Positions 24,506 through 34,926 of a DNA stretch of 46,339 bases are shown here, in pieces. The position numbers were made by a program, and so were the translations under genes. Source of the stretch: Gammaproteobacteria bacterium (lineage in GTDB: Bacteria > Pseudomonadota > Gammaproteobacteria > GCA-001735895); NCBI GenBank assembly GCA_024225395.1, contig JAAEMR010000099.1, positions 1 to 46,339 on the forward strand. The letters are read 5' to 3'. Each line of letters begins with the position of its first letter. The stretch's first letter is position 1. The notes under the pieces were generated by a model. It saw nothing but the letters and a program-made list of their open reading frames with translations. It was not told where the DNA came from and did no database searches.

Positions 24506-24715
24506 CACCACGAAGGCACGAAGAGCACGAAGAGCACGAAGAGCACGAAGAGCACGAAGAGCACGAAGCAAAGAAAATATGAATGGAAAAATTTATCATC
24601 ATTTAATTAATTCAGTAAGGCGTTATTATTTGAGTACACTTTTCCAGTTATTCGCACAAAGAATCAGTATGGCTATTGTGTAAAAAATCTTCCTGTCCTT
24701 CGTGACTTCGTGGTG
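24506..24715. repeat. Intergenic element B with terminal inverted repeats and 9-bp minisatellite
   Basis: CACCACGAAGGCACGAAG (24506-24523) matches the complement of 24698-24715 at 17 of 18 bases. Inside the left end the unit GCACGAAGA is repeated five times exactly plus a sixth with a changed last base (24516-24569), evidently expanded from the terminal repeat itself. The 210-bp element fills the gap between rlmL and the DUF3683 gene, ending 9 bp before the latter's stop codon. It is the same family as the elements at 10376, 28625, 33507 and 38090. Confidence 0.8.
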
Positions 24716-24723
24716 CATAAAAC

Positions 24724-27700
24724 TCACAACAGAACCTTTTCCATACCGCCGTGCGACACCTTGTGTAGAAAATCATTCAACCACTGATCACCGTATTTTT
24801 GTTTAGCCAGTTCGACCACGATATAGTCAGTGCTCATACCCGTTAGCTTTTCATAACGAGATAATCCCTGCTGACAGGCTGGACAAGTTGTCAGACATTT
24901 CACTTCCGACTGATCATTTCCAGCCTGAACCGCTTTTTTAGCACCCTGCATAGATTCAAGTTTTCGGCTGAATAGCTGGTGTGAGATATCTGGCCGTGCA
25001 GTTGCTAATGTGCCTGATTCACTGCAACATCTATCGGTGAGCTCTACAGGTTGCTGCATTAACTCAGCGGCTACCTGAACTGGATCCTGTTGCTTAACCG
25101 GTGTATGACAGGGATCGTGCAGTATATATTTTGTATCAGCAGCACTTTCCAGGGTTAATCCTTTTTCTACCAGATATTCATGGATATCCATGATTCTGGA
25201 ACCGGGAAAAATGCGTTCAAACTCGTATTTCTCCAGTTGATCCAGACAGGTTCCGCAGGAAACTATGACGGTTTTGATATCCAGATAATTCAGGGTATTG
25301 GCAATGCGGTGAAACAGTACACGGTTTTGCGTGGTGATCTGATGCCCCATAGCTTCCTTACCGGCGGCAATTTGAGGATAACCACAACAGAGATATCCAG
25401 GCGGTAAAATGGTTCTGGCTCCTGTTTCGTACAACATGGCTATAGTGGCCAGACCGACCTGGCTAAACAGGCGTTCCGAGCCACAACCGGGAAAATAGAA
25501 AACAGAGTCCCGTTCATCCTGCGGAATTTGCGGATTACGAATAACCGGCACCAACTGACTATCATCAGCACCGAGCAACTGCCGCATGGTTTTGCTCGGG
25601 ACATTAGCCTGTACAGGATTTCTAACGAAGTTAATCACCTGCTGTTTTACCACCGGTTTACCGGTGGTCGCCCGTGCATTTTCCTTGCGTCTGGGCGCCA
25701 GGCCAAATACTTTCAGGCCCATGCGCAACCAGCGAATGGATTTAAAACCTAACTGAAGCATAAAGGCTCTGGCCAGTTTAATCAGCGTAGGATCCTGTAA
25801 ATTCAAAAACCAGATAGCGATCATAGAACCCAGGCTGAAACGACGATGTTTATTATTCGTGAGCAACGTTCGCATGGCGATACTGACGTCACCAAAATCA
25901 ATATTCACCGGGCATGGATTCAGACATTTATGGCATGTAGTACAGTGATCAGCCACATCATTCAATTCATCAAAGTGCCGGTTAGACAGGCCTCTGCGAG
26001 TCTGCTCTTCGTACATAAATGCCTCAATAATCAAACCGGTGGCAAGTATTTTATTGCGTGGTGAATACAGTAAGTTGGCTCGTGGGATATGTGTCATGCA
26101 TTCCGGTTTACACTTTCCACAACGTAGACAATTTTTAATCGAATCATTAATCGCACCCAGATCACTGTATTCCAGAATAAGCGCTTCCTGTTCCAGTAAT
26201 CGTAACGACGGCGTATAAGCATTTTGCAGGCCGGAACCTTTCTGCAATTTACCTTTATTGAATCGCTGTTCAGGATCAATTTTCTGTTTGTAGTCAGCGA
26301 AAGCCTGGAGTTTATGCTCTTCCAGAAACTGTATTTTTGTCAGTCCAATACCGTGCTCTCCTGAAACCACCCCATCAAGAGAAGTTGCCAACTGCATGAT
26401 TTCCTCAACAACCAGTTCTGCCTGATGTAACATTTCGTAGTTATCAGAATGCACAGGGATGTTGGTATGCACATTTCCATCACCCGCATGCATGTGCAGC
26501 GCTACAAAAAGGCGTGAATCTTTAACCGCTTCATGAATAGACGAATAGTCTTTTCTTATCTGTTCATATTCATGCCCTGAAAAAATCTCATCCAGATGCT
26601 GTTTTATCTGTTGCGTGTAACTGACAACAATCCGTTTTTTCAGCAGACAATCAATAATTTTATCGTCATTATGAAACTGGAAATCCAGTTGTTCTGAAAA
26701 ATCAGAAGCCAGGGATTCCGAGTAAGTTGTCCACTGCTCCCATTGTTTGACCTGTGTCGTTAAATGATCTAAGGCAAAATCAATTTTGGAGACAAATAAT
26801 TCATTACTGTCAGAACCCTGTATAAGCTCGGACTGTTTATCCAGCAGATATTCCTTGACGGCTAAACAGCTGTCGATCTTGTTACGAATAGAATGTCTTA
26901 TATTAATGGTCTCGATGCCACGACTGTATAAACTCAGATTTTGCAGCGGAATAACGACGTCTTCATTAATCTTAAAGGCATTGGTGTGCGCAGATATGGC
27001 AGCGGTTCGTGCACGGTCTGACCAGAAACGTTTACGGGCCTGTTCACTGACCGCTATAAAACCTTCGGCTTCACGTTTATTCGCCAGTTCAACAATGTCT
27101 GAACAAGTTCTGGCCAACAATTCATCATCATTGGAGATGATATCAGCCAGCAGTAACATCTTCGGCTGGTCAGCCCGGTTAGCCTTGGTACTGTACTTGA
27201 TCGCCTTGATGTAACGCGCATCGAGATGCTCCAGACCGGCTAAAAAAACGCCTTTTGTCTGATCAATATAATCTTTGATCTCAACAATGGCAGAGACATC
27301 TTTCCCTGCATCCGGGTTGAAGAACTCGAGGCAGACTGTACGGGTAAATTCAGGAACTTCATGCAACACAAAAGTTGATGACGTAATCAATCCGTCACAG
27401 CCCTCTTTCTGTATGCCCGGTAACCCGGACAGAAATTTATCAGTGACATCTTTACCCAGACCTGCTTTACGAAATGATGCACCGGGTATGCTGAGAATTT
27501 GCGCTTGTTCGATCGGTTTACCGCTTACCCGGTCAAAACGAGTAATTTCAAAATCGACCTGCTGCTGCAGATGAATCTTACCCATGTTGTGATTTAAGCG
27601 TTTAACTTCGAGCCAGTTGGCATCAGGCATGACCATCTTCCAGCTCAACAGGTTATCCAGTGTGGTTCCCCAGATAACCGCTTTTTTACCGCCGGCATTC

Positions 27701-28533
27701 ATCGCTACATTGCCGCCAATAGTGGAAGCATCCTGTGAAGTTGGATCTACAGCAAACGCCAGTTTTTGATGATTCGCTTTTTCTGTCACTCGCCTGGTGA
27801 CCACACCGGCTTCGGTGAAAATAGTACTGACGGTTTTATCAGTGCCGGGTAATACCTGTTTGACGATATCACCCAGTTTTTCCAGCTTTTCGAGATTGAT
27901 TACCGCTGTGTTTTCATACAGAGGAACGGCCCCACCGGTGTAACCTGTTCCACCGCCTCTGGCAATAATCGTTAAATTAAGTTGTCCACAGGCATGCACT
28001 AAATCAGCAATCTCTGCTTCAGTATCCGGCGTTAAAACCACCATCGGGTACTCGACACGCCAGTCAGTCGCATCGGTGGTATGAGAAACTCTCGCCAGTC
28101 CACTAAAATCAATATTGTCTTTTTTAGTGATTTTTCTCAGTTTTCTAGCAATTTTGTGTCGTTGGGTAGCCAGATTATTTAACCAGGATTCAAAATCACC
28201 AACGGTTTTCCTTGCTGCTTCCAGTAACGCCAGGGCTTGTTTATTGTTATCGGCACGCTTTTCAATTTGTAACAGGCGATGACAAAGTGCAGCTGTTAAC
28301 TGTTTCAGGCGTTTATTATCCGTTAATAAATCATCTTGCAGATACGGGTTGCGTTTCACCACCCATATATCACCCAGCACTTCGAATAACATACGAGCTG
28401 AACGACCTGTACGCCTTTCCCCACGCAATTTATTGAGTACTTTCCACCACTGCTCACCCATCAGGCGATAGACTATCTCCTTGTCTGAAAAAGAGGTGTA
28501 GTTATAGGGTATTTCGCGAATTCTTTCAGGCAT
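24724..28533 (-). CDS. Giant FAD/Fe-S oxidoreductase of the DUF3683 type (D-2-hydroxy-acid dehydrogenase-like)
   Basis: 1,269 residues. Order: N-terminal DUF3683 region ([25 protein letters not shown], 1-130); FAD-binding type 4 domain ([19 protein letters not shown] ... [12 protein letters not shown], about 165-370); FAD-oxidase C-terminal domain with [19 protein letters not shown] and GEHGIGL; two 4Fe-4S motifs ([23 protein letters not shown]); and two CCG modules (PGCGSERL ... YLCCGYP, and HDPCHTP ... DRCCSESG). Relatives such as YdiJ/GlcD oxidise D-2-hydroxyacids (D-2-hydroxyglutarate, D-lactate, glycolate), passing electrons through the Fe-S centres to quinone. The chain fuses GlcD-, GlcE- and GlcF-like functions. 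The substrate cannot be read from sequence. It is a monocistronic gene flanked on both sides by inverted-repeat elements. Confidence 0.88.
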   Translation of the reverse strand: MPERIREIPYNYTSFSDKEIVYRLMGEQWWKVLNKLRGERRTGRSARMLFEVLGDIWVVKRNPYLQDDLLTDNKRLKQLTAALCHRLLQIEKRADNNKQALALLEAARKTVGDFESWLNNLATQRHKIARKLRKITKKDNIDFSGLARVSHTTDATDWRVEYPMVVLTPDTEAEIADLVHACGQLNLTIIARGGGTGYTGGAVPLYENTAVINLEKLEKLGDIVKQVLPGTDKTVSTIFTEAGVVTRRVTEKANHQKLAFAVDPTSQDASTIGGNVAMNAGGKKAVIWGTTLDNLLSWKMVMPDANWLEVKRLNHNMGKIHLQQQVDFEITRFDRVSGKPIEQAQILSIPGASFRKAGLGKDVTDKFLSGLPGIQKEGCDGLITSSTFVLHEVPEFTRTVCLEFFNPDAGKDVSAIVEIKDYIDQTKGVFLAGLEHLDARYIKAIKYSTKANRADQPKMLLLADIISNDDELLARTCSDIVELANKREAEGFIAVSEQARKRFWSDRARTAAISAHTNAFKINEDVVIPLQNLSLYSRGIETINIRHSIRNKIDSCLAVKEYLLDKQSELIQGSDSNELFVSKIDFALDHLTTQVKQWEQWTTYSESLASDFSEQLDFQFHNDDKIIDCLLKKRIVVSYTQQIKQHLDEIFSGHEYEQIRKDYSSIHEAVKDSRLFVALHMHAGDGNVHTNIPVHSDNYEMLHQAELVVEEIMQLATSLDGVVSGEHGIGLTKIQFLEEHKLQAFADYKQKIDPEQRFNKGKLQKGSGLQNAYTPSLRLLEQEALILEYSDLGAINDSIKNCLRCGKCKPECMTHIPRANLLYSPRNKILATGLIIEAFMYEEQTRRGLSNRHFDELNDVADHCTTCHKCLNPCPVNIDFGDVSIAMRTLLTNNKHRRFSLGSMIAIWFLNLQDPTLIKLARAFMLQLGFKSIRWLRMGLKVFGLAPRRKENARATTGKPVVKQQVINFVRNPVQANVPSKTMRQLLGADDSQLVPVIRNPQIPQDERDSVFYFPGCGSERLFSQVGLATIAMLYETGARTILPPGYLCCGYPQIAAGKEAMGHQITTQNRVLFHRIANTLNYLDIKTVIVSCGTCLDQLEKYEFERIFPGSRIMDIHEYLVEKGLTLESAADTKYILHDPCHTPVKQQDPVQVAAELMQQPVELTDRCCSESGTLATARPDISHQLFSRKLESMQGAKKAVQAGNDQSEVKCLTTCPACQQGLSRYEKLTGMSTDYIVVELAKQKYGDQWLNDFLHKVSHGGMEKVLL

Positions 28534-28624
28534 GTTGATGTAGCAATTAATTCAAGGATCAGAAACCGGGAAGTATAACGTTTTTCAACTAGATTTTCTG
28601 AACGTTATTCAATAAAACCATTTA

Positions 28625-28783
28625 ACCGCAAAGGACTCAGAGGTCCGCAGAGTTAAAAAATAGTTACAAATTTAGTCGCCCTGTTTCAATCCTTCACAAA
28701 TGAATAAATTTTACGATGAAGCTCAAACTCAAAGAAAGAGAAAACCTGTATATTCCTCTGCGCACCCTTGCAACCTTTGCGGT
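28625..28783. repeat. Intergenic element C with terminal inverted repeats
   Basis: The 29-bp left end (28625-28653, starting ACCGCAAAGG) matches the complement of 28755-28783 at 22 of 29 bases. The outer ten are identical, and CGCAGAG recurs inside. The 159-bp element lies between the DUF3683 start and the MscS-family stop. The flanks ATTTA (left) and GATATATTTT (right) match those of element A. Confidence 0.75.
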
Positions 28784-28822
28784 GATATATTTTGAGTTAA
28801 AGTTGCTGACTTTAACGAATAT

Positions 28823-31117
28823 TCAAGTTTCTTTAGCCGAAATAATATGCACATCCCTTTGCGGGAAAGGGATCTCTATGCCTGCTTTACGTAAAGCTTT
28901 TTCCAGCTTAAAGTTAATATCACTGGTAACAACTTTTCGATCATCAGCTACCTTGATAAAACAGCGTAACTCAAAGTTCAGTGAGCTATCTCCAAATTCC
29001 TTAAAAAATACCCAGGGTTTAGCCAGAATCGGGCTTTTCGTGATTATAGAATCATGTTGATAGGCGATATCAAGCAGTATTTCTTTTACCTTCTCAGGGT
29101 CAGTTCCATAGGCAACTCCAATAGGCACGATGATTCTGCCAATAGAATCTCTAAACATCCAGTTGGTGACCTGGCTGGAAATCAATTCGGAATTAGGCAC
29201 CATGATATCGGCTCGATCAAAAGTCTGGATTTGTGTTGATCGTATGCTGATTTTTTTAACGTAACCCTCGGTGCCACCGACCTCTATCCAGTCACCCGTT
29301 TTTATGGGTCGTTCAAATAATAAAATTACACCGGATATGAAGTTATTGACTATATTCTGTAATCCAAAACCGATACCAACAGATAATGCTCCGGCGATTA
29401 ACGCAATATTGGCAAGTTCAAAACCTGCAATAGATAGACCGATAAGAAAGGCAACGGCTACTCCGAAATAACCTGTCAGCGATATCATTGCTTCTTTCGA
29501 GCCTCTATCCATACGGGAGCGACTTAACCAGCTTTTATCCATGCGCCGTTTTACCCAGCCCACAATGGACAGCATGATGGCAAAAGTCAGTAGAGCAAAA
29601 ATTATTTTTAGCGGTTCAATTCGGACAGTTCCGATATTAAAACCATCGATGACACTATCTTTCAGCGTTATCAAAATAGTATCCGGCAACCCCCAGATTC
29701 TGAGAAAAGCCACCAGGAATATAGACCAGCCGATGATAGCAAAAGTAAAACGAAACCAGATTGAACCGGGTATAAATTCACCTGATTTAAGCCCAATAAG
29801 ACTACGAAAGCGTTGCTGCCACGGGGCTCTTCCCTCATCCATACTATCCAGAAAATCTGTCCATATTCGAATAATAAAAGTAGTGATAATCCATAATAAA
29901 ATGGAGCCAGTAATAGCCAGCAGGATATACATTGCCAAATTTGAATAACCCAGCCAGTCAGCTACCAGGCAGCCAATTAACCCCACAATCATCAAACTGC
30001 GTAATAACAGAATATTCCCTACACCTTCATAAAAGCGTAGTAACCAGATAGCCCATATAAGATTAAGCACCAGTAAAAATAAATAGATATTGCGTAACAA
30101 TGCGGTAATTAGTTCAGGAAATTGATGAATTTCCAACGCTGTATACATAAGAAATCCAGCTAGCAGCAACTTGCTCAACAGTCGAAGCCTACGAGCTAAC
30201 AAAGCTGAAACATCCTCAGATAACCGGGTAAACTTTTTACCTGGAGGACAGGGGTTGAGCAGAACTCTTATAGTCAGGCTCAAAAGGGTATATAAAAAAA
30301 ATCCGCAGAAAAACAGCGCAACAAAATACCTGGTATTATCAACTAACAGGTAATAAAGAAAATATAGACTTAAAACCGACGTTAAAATTAATGAAACGAG
30401 AAACCGGTTTAAGCATGCCAAAAATGAAATTTGAAAGTGCCTAAAGTAACCCTGTTGATCCGATGCACAGCGAGATTTCAAACTCGCCTTTAACCAACGC
30501 TTAACTACTACGATGAGTATCAGCGATAAACCAATAATTAAAACCAATTGAACCCAGTGGTCAGCTATATTTTTTAAACCTGCTTCGGCTTCAAGGAAAC
30601 CAACGCTGGCACTGAATATTTGAGTCGGATGTAGAATCACATTTTTTAAATTATCATAAAGGGGTTTCTTTTTAGCCAGTAATTCACTCGTCAGCGCAAG
30701 CTGTTGTCTTTGTGAAGTTATTTCCATTGTTTCATGTGTTCGTAGCAATAACAGTCTACAACTGGCTAACTGTTGCGCATTACTTAACATACTCTGGTTC
30801 AGGCTTTCTCGTTTGTTAATAACATCCGGGGTTTCTGATAGAGATTGCGGCCCAAGTAAATCGAGATCATCAGCACTTTTGTTAATCGCTTTCTCATTTA
30901 TAGCGATACACTGGTTAGAGATATGTTTTATAAACATTTGCTGTGACTGGAATTCCTGCAACACTTCGGGTTGAACTAAAGATTGTGGATCAGCAAATGA
31001 ATCCTCTATAACTTTCAGTTTATTCTCTGCTTCACCTATACGTAAGCTAAGTAACGGATCAACTGCATAACTCAATGAAGATGACAGCACGAGCAAAATA
31101 AGTATAAAAAATCGCAT
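28823..31117 (-). CDS. Large MscS-family mechanosensitive channel
   Basis: 764 residues. A signal peptide (residues 1-18, ending SYA) leads into a helical periplasmic domain to about residue 185 (DUF3772-like in style). About ten transmembrane helices follow. The pore-lining MscS helix is GALSVGIGFGLQNIVNNFISGVILLFERP, followed by the beta domain (KTGDWIEVGGTEGYVKKISIRSTQIQTFDRADIMVPNSEL) and the C-terminal alpha-beta domain (FELRCFIKVADDRKVVTSDINFKLEKALRKAGIEIPFPQRDVHI). It opens under membrane tension to release solutes on hypo-osmotic shock. The size puts it with MscK/YbiO/YjeP-type members rather than MscS itself; which one is unclear. It is divergent from the DUF1631 gene across 337 bp. 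Confidence 0.92.
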   Translation of the reverse strand: MRFFILILLVLSSSLSYAVDPLLSLRIGEAENKLKVIEDSFADPQSLVQPEVLQEFQSQQMFIKHISNQCIAINEKAINKSADDLDLLGPQSLSETPDVINKRESLNQSMLSNAQQLASCRLLLLRTHETMEITSQRQQLALTSELLAKKKPLYDNLKNVILHPTQIFSASVGFLEAEAGLKNIADHWVQLVLIIGLSLILIVVVKRWLKASLKSRCASDQQGYFRHFQISFLACLNRFLVSLILTSVLSLYFLYYLLVDNTRYFVALFFCGFFLYTLLSLTIRVLLNPCPPGKKFTRLSEDVSALLARRLRLLSKLLLAGFLMYTALEIHQFPELITALLRNIYLFLLVLNLIWAIWLLRFYEGVGNILLLRSLMIVGLIGCLVADWLGYSNLAMYILLAITGSILLWIITTFIIRIWTDFLDSMDEGRAPWQQRFRSLIGLKSGEFIPGSIWFRFTFAIIGWSIFLVAFLRIWGLPDTILITLKDSVIDGFNIGTVRIEPLKIIFALLTFAIMLSIVGWVKRRMDKSWLSRSRMDRGSKEAMISLTGYFGVAVAFLIGLSIAGFELANIALIAGALSVGIGFGLQNIVNNFISGVILLFERPIKTGDWIEVGGTEGYVKKISIRSTQIQTFDRADIMVPNSELISSQVTNWMFRDSIGRIIVPIGVAYGTDPEKVKEILLDIAYQHDSIITKSPILAKPWVFFKEFGDSSLNFELRCFIKVADDRKVVTSDINFKLEKALRKAGIEIPFPQRDVHIISAKET

Positions 31118-31454
31118 CTGTTAAAATCCAGCGTACAGGGCTATAAATGATGTATAGAGAGTGTTCACGTCGTAAAGTTTATCCGGTTAATCCGTGTAGT
31201 ATTTTTTAAGACCGACTGGCTGCTGATATTAACCCTTAAAATATTAAAAAATGTACATTCAGGTTTATTCATAAGCCAAATTTGTAATGTATGCATTATT
31301 TACAGTCAATAGATACTGGGTAATTACCAGTTTACAGACTATTATGTAGTTTACAGACTATTATTCACTGCATCTGTATAATTATAAATGAAGGTAATTA
31401 TTACCTTTTTTAAACGTCAAAGTTATCGTAGTAGATTATTTAATTCGTGTTTAG
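31118..31454. promoter_or_regulatory. Divergent intergenic region with two related inverted repeats and a 19-bp direct repeat
   Basis: There is no gene here. Three neighbouring structures lie upstream of the DUF1631 gene: palindrome GGTAATTACC (31319-31328); AGTTTACAGACTATTAT twice at a 19-bp spacing (31329-31345 and 31348-31364); and AAGGTAATTATTACCTT followed by Ts (31391-31411). The two inverted repeats share GGTAAT/TTACC arms and could bind the same regulator. The second, with its T-run, could also act as a leader terminator. The part near the mscS-type gene shows nothing clear. Confidence 0.5.
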
Positions 31455-33461
31455 ATGATACCAGTTTTACAACCATTTCCTCGCTTCGATAAAGGAAGCC
31501 CTTCTTCAGAATATCAGCAGATTGTTAATTTTTGCGTAAATTATCTGGAAGGAATGTTTGTTGGTCTTATTCATATGGATATACCAACGGAAATCGAGCA
31601 ATACGCAAAAAATATACAGCCTCTTCAACAACAATTAATAAAAAGGGAAAGAACCGTCAGGCATGCCTTTCAGTTCCAGATTGAAAAACATTTTTCCGAC
31701 TTCAAATCGATAAGTCGCAGCAGACTTAGTGTCAATTATTACAGCCAGTCTCCTACAGTAGGTCTGTCAGATCATAAAGCGGATCAAATCCGGGATATTC
31801 TTGATTCAATAAGTTCCAAACACCAACTTAACCATAAGAACCAGATACAAAATACTGCAAGACGCCTTAAAACGCTGGTTCACCGCTCTGATGACAATAA
31901 TGACGATAACCCTATTTCTCCGCTAAAACTCTGCAAGGCGTTTCTGGCCAGTATAGAAACCTTAAACCTGACGGCTCTTAAATATCGCCATTTATTTCGA
32001 TTATTCGATCATACTCTTGATCAGCAACTGGGTAATTTTTATAACCAGATAGACCTCGGTCTGTTCCATTTAGATATTCTGGTGGAATTGACTGATGCCG
32101 CACTTTTTTTACCACCGGAAACTGAAAATACCGCAGAAACCTCCGATAAAGTAGAAAAAAATATTAAAAGTACTAGCACTGAACCTGAGGAAAAAGAAAC
32201 CGATACTGCAGAGAAAGTTAAGCAGCAACCCTCTGCTGATATACAAAATAATGTTACTTCAATACAAGAACATATCGATAAGGTTAAGGAAAAACAGTTA
32301 GCGATACAAAATAGCATTCAGGAATTTAAACTTTCTACAGAAAATGGAACAGTGAATTTCGTCAACCTGTTTTCTCAACTGAAAAAAACATTAATACCTC
32401 TGGTTGATAAAAAGCAGGCCACTGATATCCATACGTTTGCCCATTATTTTACCAGTTTACTGAATAATTCCCTGTTATCCACGCCGTTAAAAACTCAATT
32501 ATCGAGACTTTCCTGCCCTCTTCTGGAATTGGTGCTTATCGACCCTTTCTTTTTTCGTTCCAGTTCTCACCCCGTCAATGACTTTTTACAGTCAATTATT
32601 GACTTTGAGTTAAGGTGTAAACATCAGGGTGAAAGCCTGGCTATTCTTGCATCATTAATTGACTCAATACTGGAAATAGAAAAACCAGCCTTGAGTGATT
32701 ATCAGCCACTCATTGAAAGCTACGAGACCTTTAAAGAACTTGAAGAAGTGCGTCTGGACAGGATAAAAGAAGAAAAACTGGAGCTGCAGCAAAAAATTAA
32801 ACAGGAACTGCTTCAGCTTACTGATGATATTACCAAAGATCTGCTACTAGAACAGGAAACCATGCAGTTTTTCTACAACGACTGGCAGCTATTACTACTT
32901 CATCTTGCTAATAACCAGGGGCAGGAATCCGGCGAATTTAAAAACTCAGTTAATATTGCTAAAATACTGGGCTGGTTTCTCAATACGGATAAAAAGGGAC
33001 CACACCCCAGGTTTGAATCGATTTCTTTTAAGTCTTTATTAACATCCATTGAAATTGGTCTGGTTACGCTGAATTATTCCAGTGAACACCGTCATAGAGT
33101 CAGAAAACAATTAATCGCTGAATATAAAGAGGCAAACGAGAGGCCTAATGTCGAATTCGACAGGGCTCCGAGCAGAAACTTAAAACTCGCTCATGGTAAT
33201 AATCAAACAACAGATGGTGACTTGACTGCCACGGCAAAGAACTTATCCATTGGTGACTGGTTCGAAATTAAAACCGCAAAGAATAAAGTTGGCCGTGCAA
33301 AGCTAAAGTGGAAAGCCACTGACCTCAGTCTATTTGTTTTCATGAATCAGCAAGGTCGAAAAATTAAAGAGTGTGATCTGGAGGAGCTAATAGAGGGGTT
33401 ATCCAGTGAAGATATCAAATTACTCAAAACACCGTCATTACCGAAAAACATATATTACTAG
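31455..33461 (+). CDS. DUF1631 family protein
   Basis: 668 residues, cytoplasmic and largely helical. A Glu/Lys-rich low-complexity coiled coil lies mid-chain (about 220-290). The C-terminus has LSIGDWFEIKTAKNKVGRAKLKWKATDLSLFVFMNQQGRKIKECDLEELIEGL, the small beta domain (PilZ-like in shape) that ends DUF1631 proteins. The function is unknown. Some members are described as cyclic-di-GMP-related, but no RxxxR PilZ motif is clear here. The ribosome site is weak, and the ATG at 31455 is the first Met in frame. The gene is alone on its strand. Confidence 0.85.
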   Translation: MIPVLQPFPRFDKGSPSSEYQQIVNFCVNYLEGMFVGLIHMDIPTEIEQYAKNIQPLQQQLIKRERTVRHAFQFQIEKHFSDFKSISRSRLSVNYYSQSPTVGLSDHKADQIRDILDSISSKHQLNHKNQIQNTARRLKTLVHRSDDNNDDNPISPLKLCKAFLASIETLNLTALKYRHLFRLFDHTLDQQLGNFYNQIDLGLFHLDILVELTDAALFLPPETENTAETSDKVEKNIKSTSTEPEEKETDTAEKVKQQPSADIQNNVTSIQEHIDKVKEKQLAIQNSIQEFKLSTENGTVNFVNLFSQLKKTLIPLVDKKQATDIHTFAHYFTSLLNNSLLSTPLKTQLSRLSCPLLELVLIDPFFFRSSSHPVNDFLQSIIDFELRCKHQGESLAILASLIDSILEIEKPALSDYQPLIESYETFKELEEVRLDRIKEEKLELQQKIKQELLQLTDDITKDLLLEQETMQFFYNDWQLLLLHLANNQGQESGEFKNSVNIAKILGWFLNTDKKGPHPRFESISFKSLLTSIEIGLVTLNYSSEHRHRVRKQLIAEYKEANERPNVEFDRAPSRNLKLAHGNNQTTDGDLTATAKNLSIGDWFEIKTAKNKVGRAKLKWKATDLSLFVFMNQQGRKIKECDLEELIEGLSSEDIKLLKTPSLPKNIYY

Positions 33462-33506
33462 GGCTACACTGCGAGTTTCAATATTTGATCATTTTAAAGA
33501 TTTTTT

Positions 33507-33623
33507 ACCACAAAGCTCACTAAGAAAATTAAACATACTTAAAAAATAGCTGGATAAAACAGTTATTGCTATAGTTTTGAAAACTTATATCACGTGATAA
33601 TCTACCTTCATGCTGTTCGTGGT
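33507..33623. repeat. Intergenic element D with degenerate terminal inverted repeats
   Basis: ACCACAAAGCTCACTAAG (33507-33524) matches the complement of 33606-33623 at 12 of 18 bases, flanked by TTTTT on the left and GATACACTTT on the right as in the other members. It is 117 bp long, the shortest and most decayed copy, and lies between the DUF1631 and sucB stops (convergent genes). Confidence 0.5.
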
Positions 33624-33670
33624 GATACACTTTTGATTTTTTAAATTACGCGGCGTAGATACTATTATTA

Positions 33671-33700
33671 AACGGTAGCTTTATTTACCCGGCTACCGTT
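33671..33700. terminator. Hairpin between convergent DUF1631 and sucB genes
   Basis: A 9-bp perfect stem, AACGGTAGC / GCTACCGTT, has a 12-nt loop and lies 18 nt after the sucB stop on the minus strand. The T-tract is poor in both directions, so terminator function is likely but not certain. Confidence 0.55.
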
Positions 33701-33717
33701 ATTTACATTTTAAAAAA

Positions 33718-34899
33718 CTAAACCTGGAGAATCAGTCTGGCAGGGTCTTCGAGAACATTTTTTATAGTCACCAGAAACTGAACTGCTTCACTACCATCAA
33801 TAATTCTGTGATCATAAGTCAGTGCCAGGTACATCATGGGACGGATGACAATTTCATTATCTATAACCACCGCTCTTTGTTGAATAGTGTGCATCCCCAG
33901 GATGGCAGATTGAGGCGGATTTAAAATAGGTGTAGACAACATGGAACCAAATACACCACCATTTGTGATACTGAACGTGCCCCCGGTTAAATCATCAATA
34001 CCCAGTTTCCCATCCCTGGCTTTACCGGCAAGATTACGTATTTCTTTCTCAACATCGGCATAACTCATTTCATCAGCATTGCGTAAAATGGGTACCACTA
34101 AGCCTCTTTCTGAGCTCACTGCGATACCTATATCGAAATAGTCATGATAGACGATGTCACTGCCGTCAATGGATGCATTCACCGCCGGAAATCGTTTCAA
34201 CGCTTCTACCGATGCCTTGGTAAAAAATGACATCATGCCCAGCTTGGTGCCATGAATTTTTTCAAAAGACTCTTTATATTTCGTGCGCACTTCCATCAAA
34301 GGTTGCAGGTTTACTTCGTTGAACGTGGTCAACAGAGCAGCCGTATTTTGTGCTTCTTTAAGACGCTCGGCTATTCTTGATCGTAAACGGCTCATTGGAA
34401 CCCGGCGATCATTGCGCCCTTCAGACGAAACAGCTTCAATTTTAGGCGTTTGCTCAGGAGTTGTCGCTGCCGGAGCCACAGTAGCCGTTGCTTTCAGGTG
34501 TTTCTCAACATCCTGTTTAGTGATTGCACCTTTGGCTCCCGTTCCAGTAACCTGGTTTTCAGAGAGTTCATTTTGTTTTAATAGTTTTCTGGCGGCAGGC
34601 CCCGCTTTTGAACTTTTTGCAGAAGAGCCGGCATCAGCCTGCTTTTCCGTTACTGCAGCAGCTTCAGTATCTATTTTTCCCAGAATCTGGTTATTAGTCA
34701 CATTAGTACCTTCTTCCATGTCGATTGAAGAGAGAACTCCTGTCGCTGTTGCAACGATTTCCAGCACCACCTTATCGGTTTCAAGCTCAACAATAATATC
34801 GTCCTGCTTAACCGTGTCGCCCACCTGTTTGTGCCATGCTCCTAATGTACCTTCAGTCACTGACTCTGGCAAAACAGGAACTTTTATTTCTACTAACAT
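33718..34899 (-). CDS. sucB: Dihydrolipoamide succinyltransferase (E2 of 2-oxoglutarate dehydrogenase)
   Basis: 393 residues. Lipoyl domain with lipoylated K43 ([11 protein letters not shown]); Ala/Pro/Thr-rich linker; peripheral-subunit-binding domain ([23 protein letters not shown]); catalytic domain with [13 protein letters not shown] and active-site H364/D368 ([10 protein letters not shown]). It transfers the succinyl group to CoA in the TCA cycle. It follows sucA by 27 nt on the same strand. The E3 gene lpd is not adjacent; the FAD oxidoreductase at 18694 is membrane-fused and not an obvious substitute. Confidence 0.97.
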   Translation of the reverse strand: MLVEIKVPVLPESVTEGTLGAWHKQVGDTVKQDDIIVELETDKVVLEIVATATGVLSSIDMEEGTNVTNNQILGKIDTEAAAVTEKQADAGSSAKSSKAGPAARKLLKQNELSENQVTGTGAKGAITKQDVEKHLKATATVAPAATTPEQTPKIEAVSSEGRNDRRVPMSRLRSRIAERLKEAQNTAALLTTFNEVNLQPLMEVRTKYKESFEKIHGTKLGMMSFFTKASVEALKRFPAVNASIDGSDIVYHDYFDIGIAVSSERGLVVPILRNADEMSYADVEKEIRNLAGKARDGKLGIDDLTGGTFSITNGGVFGSMLSTPILNPPQSAILGMHTIQQRAVVIDNEIVIRPMMYLALTYDHRIIDGSEAVQFLVTIKNVLEDPARLILQV

Positions 34900-34926
34900 G
34901 TTAAATTTCTCCGGAAATTTGTTTTT

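Noticed and set aside
24516-24569. CRISPR array
   Set aside because: The repeat unit is 9 bp with no spacers and no cas genes nearby; it is a minisatellite.
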